Both the position numbers and the translations under genes were made by a program. From the NCBI RefSeq assembly GCF_014705615.1, contig NZ_JACXJA010000008.1, forward strand, positions 1-64,000: a stretch of DNA of 64,000 bases. Reading direction: 5' to 3'. The DNA is from Paenibacillus oceani. Its GTDB lineage: Bacteria; Bacillota; Bacilli; Paenibacillales; NBRC-103111. The notes under the pieces are model-generated. The model saw only the letters and a program-made list of their open reading frames with translations. It searched no databases and had not been told where the DNA came from. This document shows positions 60,569 through 64,000 of the stretch, piece after piece. Numbering within the stretch: position 1 is the first letter of the stretch; every line of letters begins with the position of its first letter.

Positions 60569-61471
60569 ATGTTACCGGCGCAAGCAACGCGCAACAAACG
60601 TTCCCGGCTTTCGATCGAGACGCAGCAGGCGATATCCGGCTATCTGTTTCTCATCCCGTGGCTCGTCGGGCTTGGATTGTTCGTCCTGTTCCCGCTCGGA
60701 TTTTCCCTGTACATGAGCTTTCAGAAAGTCCGCTTTACGGGAGACGGGATGAAGTTCGAATACAAGGGCTGGGAGAACTACTCATACGCTTTTTTGTCGG
60801 ACAATACGTTCGTCACGGCACTGATCAATATCGTCAAAAATACGATGCTCGTCATCCCGATTATCGTCCTGTTTTCCTTGTTCGTGGCGATTTTGCTGAA
60901 TATGAAGTTTCGCGGCCGGATGTCGTTCCGCGCGATCTTTTTCCTTCCGGTCATCTTCAGCACGGGACAGGTGTTATCGGAAATATTCAACCAGAAGGCC
61001 GGAAGTCTCGACATGCTGAACAATTACGATATCGCCGGCTTCGTCTCGGCCAACGTGCCGACCTTTTGGGCCGACCCGATCTTAACCGTGCTGAATTTGT
61101 TCGTCGTCATTCTCTGGTACTCGGGCGTGCAAATTCTGATCTACCTGGCCGGCTTGCAGACGATCGGCTCCAGTGTGTACGAAGCGTCGCTGATCGACGG
61201 GGCGACGGCCTGGGAGATGTTCTGGAAAATTACGCTTCCCGCGCTGACTCCGTTCATCCTGCTTAACGTCATCTATACGGTCGTCGACATGTTCACGGTG
61301 CCTCTGCTCAATCCGGTGCTGAACATGATCGTTACGAATATGTCCGCGCCTAATCTCGGCTACGGCTACGCCAGCGCGCAAGGCTGGATTTATTTCTCCG
61401 TCGTGTTCGCCCTGCTGCTGGTGGTGCTGGGGCTGTCGCGCAGATTCGTTCATTATTCCGGGGAAAGGTAG
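60569..61471 (+). CDS. Sugar ABC transporter permease B1 (MalF/LacF-like)
   Basis: 300 residues, six transmembrane helices. The EAA core is YEASLIDGATAWEMFWKIT. The frame is open upstream to 60458, but ATG 60569, directly behind the GGGGGATAAG that includes the end of the DUF5696 gene, gives the normal N-terminus. It is the first half of a second permease pair in the same operon. Its sequence is clearly different from permease A1. Confidence 0.92.
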   Translation: MLPAQATRNKRSRLSIETQQAISGYLFLIPWLVGLGLFVLFPLGFSLYMSFQKVRFTGDGMKFEYKGWENYSYAFLSDNTFVTALINIVKNTMLVIPIIVLFSLFVAILLNMKFRGRMSFRAIFFLPVIFSTGQVLSEIFNQKAGSLDMLNNYDIAGFVSANVPTFWADPILTVLNLFVVILWYSGVQILIYLAGLQTIGSSVYEASLIDGATAWEMFWKITLPALTPFILLNVIYTVVDMFTVPLLNPVLNMIVTNMSAPNLGYGYASAQGWIYFSVVFALLLVVLGLSRRFVHYSGER

Positions 61472-61480
61472 GGGAGCGCC

Positions 61481-62407
61481 ATGATAGGGAGACATTGGGC
61501 GGACCGGGCGCGCACCTTGCTGCTCGGCGACCGGGAACGGAAAGGAATGATCGTGCTCGTCATCTTGTATCTCGTTCTGCTGGACATCGCGCTGATGTAT
61601 TTGACGCCGTTTCTGTATATGCTGTCGACGATGTTCAAGACGACGGCCGATCTGCTCGATCCGACGATCCGGTGGGTGCCGACATCGTTCGAATGGAGCA
61701 ATCTGAGACTGGCGTGGGAGGGGCTGAAATTTCCCGAAGCGCTCAAAAACTCGCTGCTTTTGTCCGGCAGCTCGGCGATCGGGCAAGTGTTATTTTGCTC
61801 GCTCGCCGGTTATGCGTTCGCCAGACTGAAGTTTCCGGGCAAAAATATTTTGTTCGCGCTGCTTATTTTCAGCTTCCTGATCCCACCGCAAACGCTGATT
61901 ATTCCGCTGTACGTCCTGTTCAAAAATTTGGGACTGCTCGGCACCCATTGGGGCATTATCTTGCCCGCCCTGCTCGGGCACGGCATCCGGGGAGCGCTGT
62001 TCGTCATTATATTCCGTCAGTTTTTCATGACGCTGCCCAAAGAGCTGGAGGATGCCGCGCTGATCGACGGCGCCGGACCGTTCCGGGTGTACTGGCGGGT
62101 GATGATCCCGCTGGCGAAGCCGGCGATCGTCGTCGTATTCCTGTTTTCCTTCGTCTGGCATTGGAACGAGACGTTCATCACCGGGATGATGCTCGGGGGC
62201 AACGATATGCCGCTGTCGCTCAGCTTGTACAGCCTGAACAAAGTATTGACGGGACTGTACCCGGATGCCGAGGGCGGCAGCTTCGATCTGAACGAAACGA
62301 TCCGGATGGCGGCCAGCTTTCTGATCATTATGCCGCCGCTGATCGTCTACATGATCGCCCAGCGATGGTTTGTCGAAGGGGTCGAGCGGACCGGTCTGGT
62401 GGAATAG
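61481..62407 (+). CDS. Sugar ABC transporter permease B2 (MalG/LacG-like)
   Basis: 308 residues with six helices. The EAA core is LEDAALIDGAGPFRVYWRV. It pairs with permease B1, which ends 9 nt earlier. ATG 61481 has a GGTAGGGGAG SD. With pair A it makes four permease genes for one ATPase in this locus. The pair has no solute-binding protein gene directly beside it; the nearest are the 987-residue protein and solute-binding protein 3. Confidence 0.92.
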   Translation: MIGRHWADRARTLLLGDRERKGMIVLVILYLVLLDIALMYLTPFLYMLSTMFKTTADLLDPTIRWVPTSFEWSNLRLAWEGLKFPEALKNSLLLSGSSAIGQVLFCSLAGYAFARLKFPGKNILFALLIFSFLIPPQTLIIPLYVLFKNLGLLGTHWGIILPALLGHGIRGALFVIIFRQFFMTLPKELEDAALIDGAGPFRVYWRVMIPLAKPAIVVVFLFSFVWHWNETFITGMMLGGNDMPLSLSLYSLNKVLTGLYPDAEGGSFDLNETIRMAASFLIIMPPLIVYMIAQRWFVEGVERTGLVE

Positions 62408-62424
62408 GGAATGAGGACATTCAA

Positions 62425-63462
62425 ATGAATCGTAGAATCGAGGGTAAAACGATGGGTATGGAGAGAGGCAAGGTGAAATTTGCCGTCGTCGGCTGCGGAG
62501 GCATTTCGTTCAGCCATTTTATCGGGATCGAGCGGGCTCCCGAAGCGGAATTGGCTGCCGTTTGCGACGCAAACGAGAGCCGGGCGGAAGAATACGGCAG
62601 CAAATACGGGGTTAAAGCGTATACCGATTACGGCAAGCTGCTCGCCGACCCGAACGTGGAGACGGTCTGCTTGTGCACGCCGAGCGGCATGCATGCCGAA
62701 CAGACGATCCAGGCGGCGGAGGCGGGCAAACATGTCATCGTCGAGAAACCGATGGCGATCTCGCTGTCGGATGCCGACCGGATGATCGAAGCTTGCGAGG
62801 TGATGGGCGTCAAGCTGGCGACGATCTTTCCCAGGCGCATGTCGCCGGCTTCGCAGTTCGTCAAGAAGCTGCTCGATGAAGGCAAGCTTGGACGGCTGAG
62901 CCTATGTACCGGCTATGTCAAGTTTTACCGGGACCAGGCCTATTACGACAGCGCCGGATGGAGGGGGACGTGGGCGATGGACGGCGGCGGGGCGATGATG
63001 AACCAGGGCATTCATACGATCGATCTGCTGCAATGGCTGGCCGGGCCGGTCGAGACGCTGCACGGTTACGCCCGGAACATTTTGCGCGATATCGAAGTGG
63101 AGGATACGGCCGTCGTCTCGATGCAGTTCAAGAACGGGGCGCTCGGTTCGATCGAAGCAACGACGACGGCCTACAAGCAGCCGGACCACCGGATCGTCAT
63201 TCACGGGGACAAAGGGACGATTGAGCTGACCGGCGACGAGATTACGGCGCTGGATGTGATCGGGGAAACGGTGCACATCCCCGCTTTCGAGCCGTTCTCC
63301 GTCGTGCCGGACGGACATGCCGCTCAAATCCGCGATATGGCGCTTGCCATACGGGAAGACCGGCCGCCCGTCGTAACGGGACACGACGGAAAACGATCGC
63401 TTGGAATTATCCTTGGATCTTACGAGTCGCAGCGAAGTCACCGGGAAATTATTTTGATGTAA
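62425..63462 (+). CDS. Gfo/Idh/MocA family oxidoreductase
   Basis: 345 residues from ATG 62425 (SD TGAGGA); ATG 62452 behind GAGGG is an equally good start. The Rossmann motif VVGCGGISFSH and the VEKPMAIS (EKP) motif are present. The middle contains GAMMNQGIHTIDLLQWLAG, with the His and Asp of the Gfo/Idh/MocA active site. It would oxidise or reduce the sugar brought in by the upstream transporters. It closes the operon 17 nt after permease B2. A much longer open frame reading back to 61495 is only chance in a GC-rich region. Confidence 0.9.
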   Translation: MNRRIEGKTMGMERGKVKFAVVGCGGISFSHFIGIERAPEAELAAVCDANESRAEEYGSKYGVKAYTDYGKLLADPNVETVCLCTPSGMHAEQTIQAAEAGKHVIVEKPMAISLSDADRMIEACEVMGVKLATIFPRRMSPASQFVKKLLDEGKLGRLSLCTGYVKFYRDQAYYDSAGWRGTWAMDGGGAMMNQGIHTIDLLQWLAGPVETLHGYARNILRDIEVEDTAVVSMQFKNGALGSIEATTTAYKQPDHRIVIHGDKGTIELTGDEITALDVIGETVHIPAFEPFSVVPDGHAAQIRDMALAIREDRPPVVTGHDGKRSLGIILGSYESQRSHREIILM

Positions 63463-63490
63463 CGGGGGCGCTGTCCCGGAGAGAGCCGGT

Positions 63491-64000
63491 TTACTTGATA
63501 ATCCGGTACCCCCCGGACAGCGTCTTGGCATATTCGGAAGGCGTCATATCGGTCGACTTCTTGAAATGCCGGGAAAAGTAGTGGACGCTGCTGTAGCCGA
63601 GCAGCTCGGAAATTTCCGTCAAATTGTAAACATCCTCGCGGATATACATTTTCGCCCGGTCGATCTTGAGCTGGTTCAAATATTCCATGACGCCGCAGCC
63701 GACCCGTTTTTTGAACATAATGCTGATTTGCGTACGTCCGATCGCAAAATGGTCGCATAGCTGGTCCAGCGTCAAATTTTCGCCGATATGCTCGTTCATG
63801 TAGGTGATGATCTTGTCGGCCATCCCGATTTCCTGCTTCTCGCGCGGAACGGGAGCGGCCGGAGGCTCCTTGTCGGCGTGACCGGAGCGGATCAGGTGGA
63901 TGAGCAGCGTCTCGAGATGCACTTTGAACAGTTGCTCGCTTCCGAAGGGCGCGTTTTCGCGGGGGGTCAGGATGCGTCCGCTGCCCGTCGGATTCGGGCC
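63491..64000 (-). CDS. AraC family transcriptional regulator 3, N-terminus beyond the edge
   Basis: The frame stays open to base 64000, giving 169 residues; the N-terminal part is outside the window. The C-terminal 100 residues hold two helix-turn-helix motifs (LTLDQLCDHFAIGRTQISIMF, named by its core FAIGRTQIS, and LGYSSVHYFSRHFKK) and the AraC ending MTPSEYAK. It faces the glycan operon tail to tail, 28 nt from the Gfo/Idh gene. It is a different AraC subgroup from regulators 1 and 2 (shorter second HTH loop, no cupin visible). It may control the operon starting at 46159, but its sensor part is not visible. Confidence 0.88.
   Translation of the reverse strand, partial: GPNPTGSGRILTPRENAPFGSEQLFKVHLETLLIHLIRSGHADKEPPAAPVPREKQEIGMADKIITYMNEHIGENLTLDQLCDHFAIGRTQISIMFKKRVGCGVMEYLNQLKIDRAKMYIREDVYNLTEISELLGYSSVHYFSRHFKKSTDMTPSEYAKTLSGGYRIIK

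Noticed and set aside
61495-62424. Long in-frame extension upstream of the Gfo/Idh gene at 62425
   Set aside because: It overlaps permease B2 throughout and its translation is Arg/Pro-rich without conserved motifs; the Rossmann fold starts only after 62425.
63469-63522. Inverted repeat CGCTGTCC/GGACAGCG between the Gfo/Idh gene and AraC regulator 3
   Set aside because: No T-run on either strand and the right arm lies within the AraC coding end; too weak to call a terminator.
1-64000. tRNA, rRNA, CRISPR arrays, prophage or defence gene clusters
   Set aside because: None were seen: no cloverleaf-like sequences, no regularly spaced repeats, no integrase or nuclease-helicase sets. The repeats found are two-copy regulatory elements.

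Overview
The window looks like a chromosome segment of a spore-forming member of the Paenibacillaceae (Paenibacillus/Cohnella type). The evidence is the gene order ymfFHIJK-rodZ-like-rimO-pgsA-cinA-recA-recX ... rny-ymdB-spoVS ... miaB-ricA, which is the conserved Bacillus/Paenibacillus sporulation-competence-RNA-processing neighbourhood. Strong AGGAGG ribosome-binding sites, a sigma-H-like spoVS promoter and a Gram-positive LexA box at recA agree with this. No tRNA, rRNA or CRISPR array was seen.

Layout. 1-78 is the tail of what is probably an IS630-type transposase. 177-12,306 is the conserved block: the EF-P modification-associated ymfF/H/I, ymfJ, ymfK, a RodZ-like gene, a small membrane protein, yajQ, rimO-pgsA, cinA, recA and recX. 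12,385-16,079 is a small insertion: a Gfo/Idh-type oxidoreductase, a pair of half-size chromate transporters and an overlapping ROK regulator. 16,352-26,170 continues the core: rny, ymdB, spoVS, an M19 dipeptidase, korAB, a stand-alone pduL, miaB and ricA. After ricA the usual cotE/mutSL continuation is absent. From about 26.2 kb to the right edge the content is accessory.

Accessory part. 26.4-31.1 kb holds a lipid kinase, a low-molecular-weight phosphatase, a GntP-like permease and a secreted flavoprotein. 31.2-38.7 kb holds two divergent AraC/solute-binding-protein cassettes. Their intergenic regions carry the same two operator boxes at the same 35-bp offset. The first cassette also encodes a Tat-exported beta-helix protein. 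38.8-39.7 kb is a YkkC/YkkD-type SMR exporter pair under a guanidine-I (ykkC) riboswitch. 39.8-45.9 kb is a run of housekeeping-type singletons: uracil-DNA glycosylase, phosphodiesterase, PP2C, Ldh_2-type dehydrogenase, GNAT, MFS and a lipoprotein. 46.2-63.5 kb is one long, tightly packed carbohydrate locus: solute-binding protein, Tat beta-helix protein, one MsmX-like ATPase, a 987-residue solute-binding protein with two extra N-terminal modules, two permeases, an NHL/TPR membrane protein, a YIP1 protein, a DUF5696 putative glycosidase, two more permeases and a Gfo/Idh oxidoreductase. A convergent AraC gene runs off the right edge.

How it may work together (inference). Secreted beta-helix proteins and the DUF5696 protein would act on a complex glycan at the cell surface. 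Several lipoprotein receptors would capture fragments. The two permease pairs would share the single ATPase, and the Gfo/Idh enzyme would oxidise the imported sugar. AraC regulators with cupin-type sensor domains, together with CcpA-type cre sites, would control expression.
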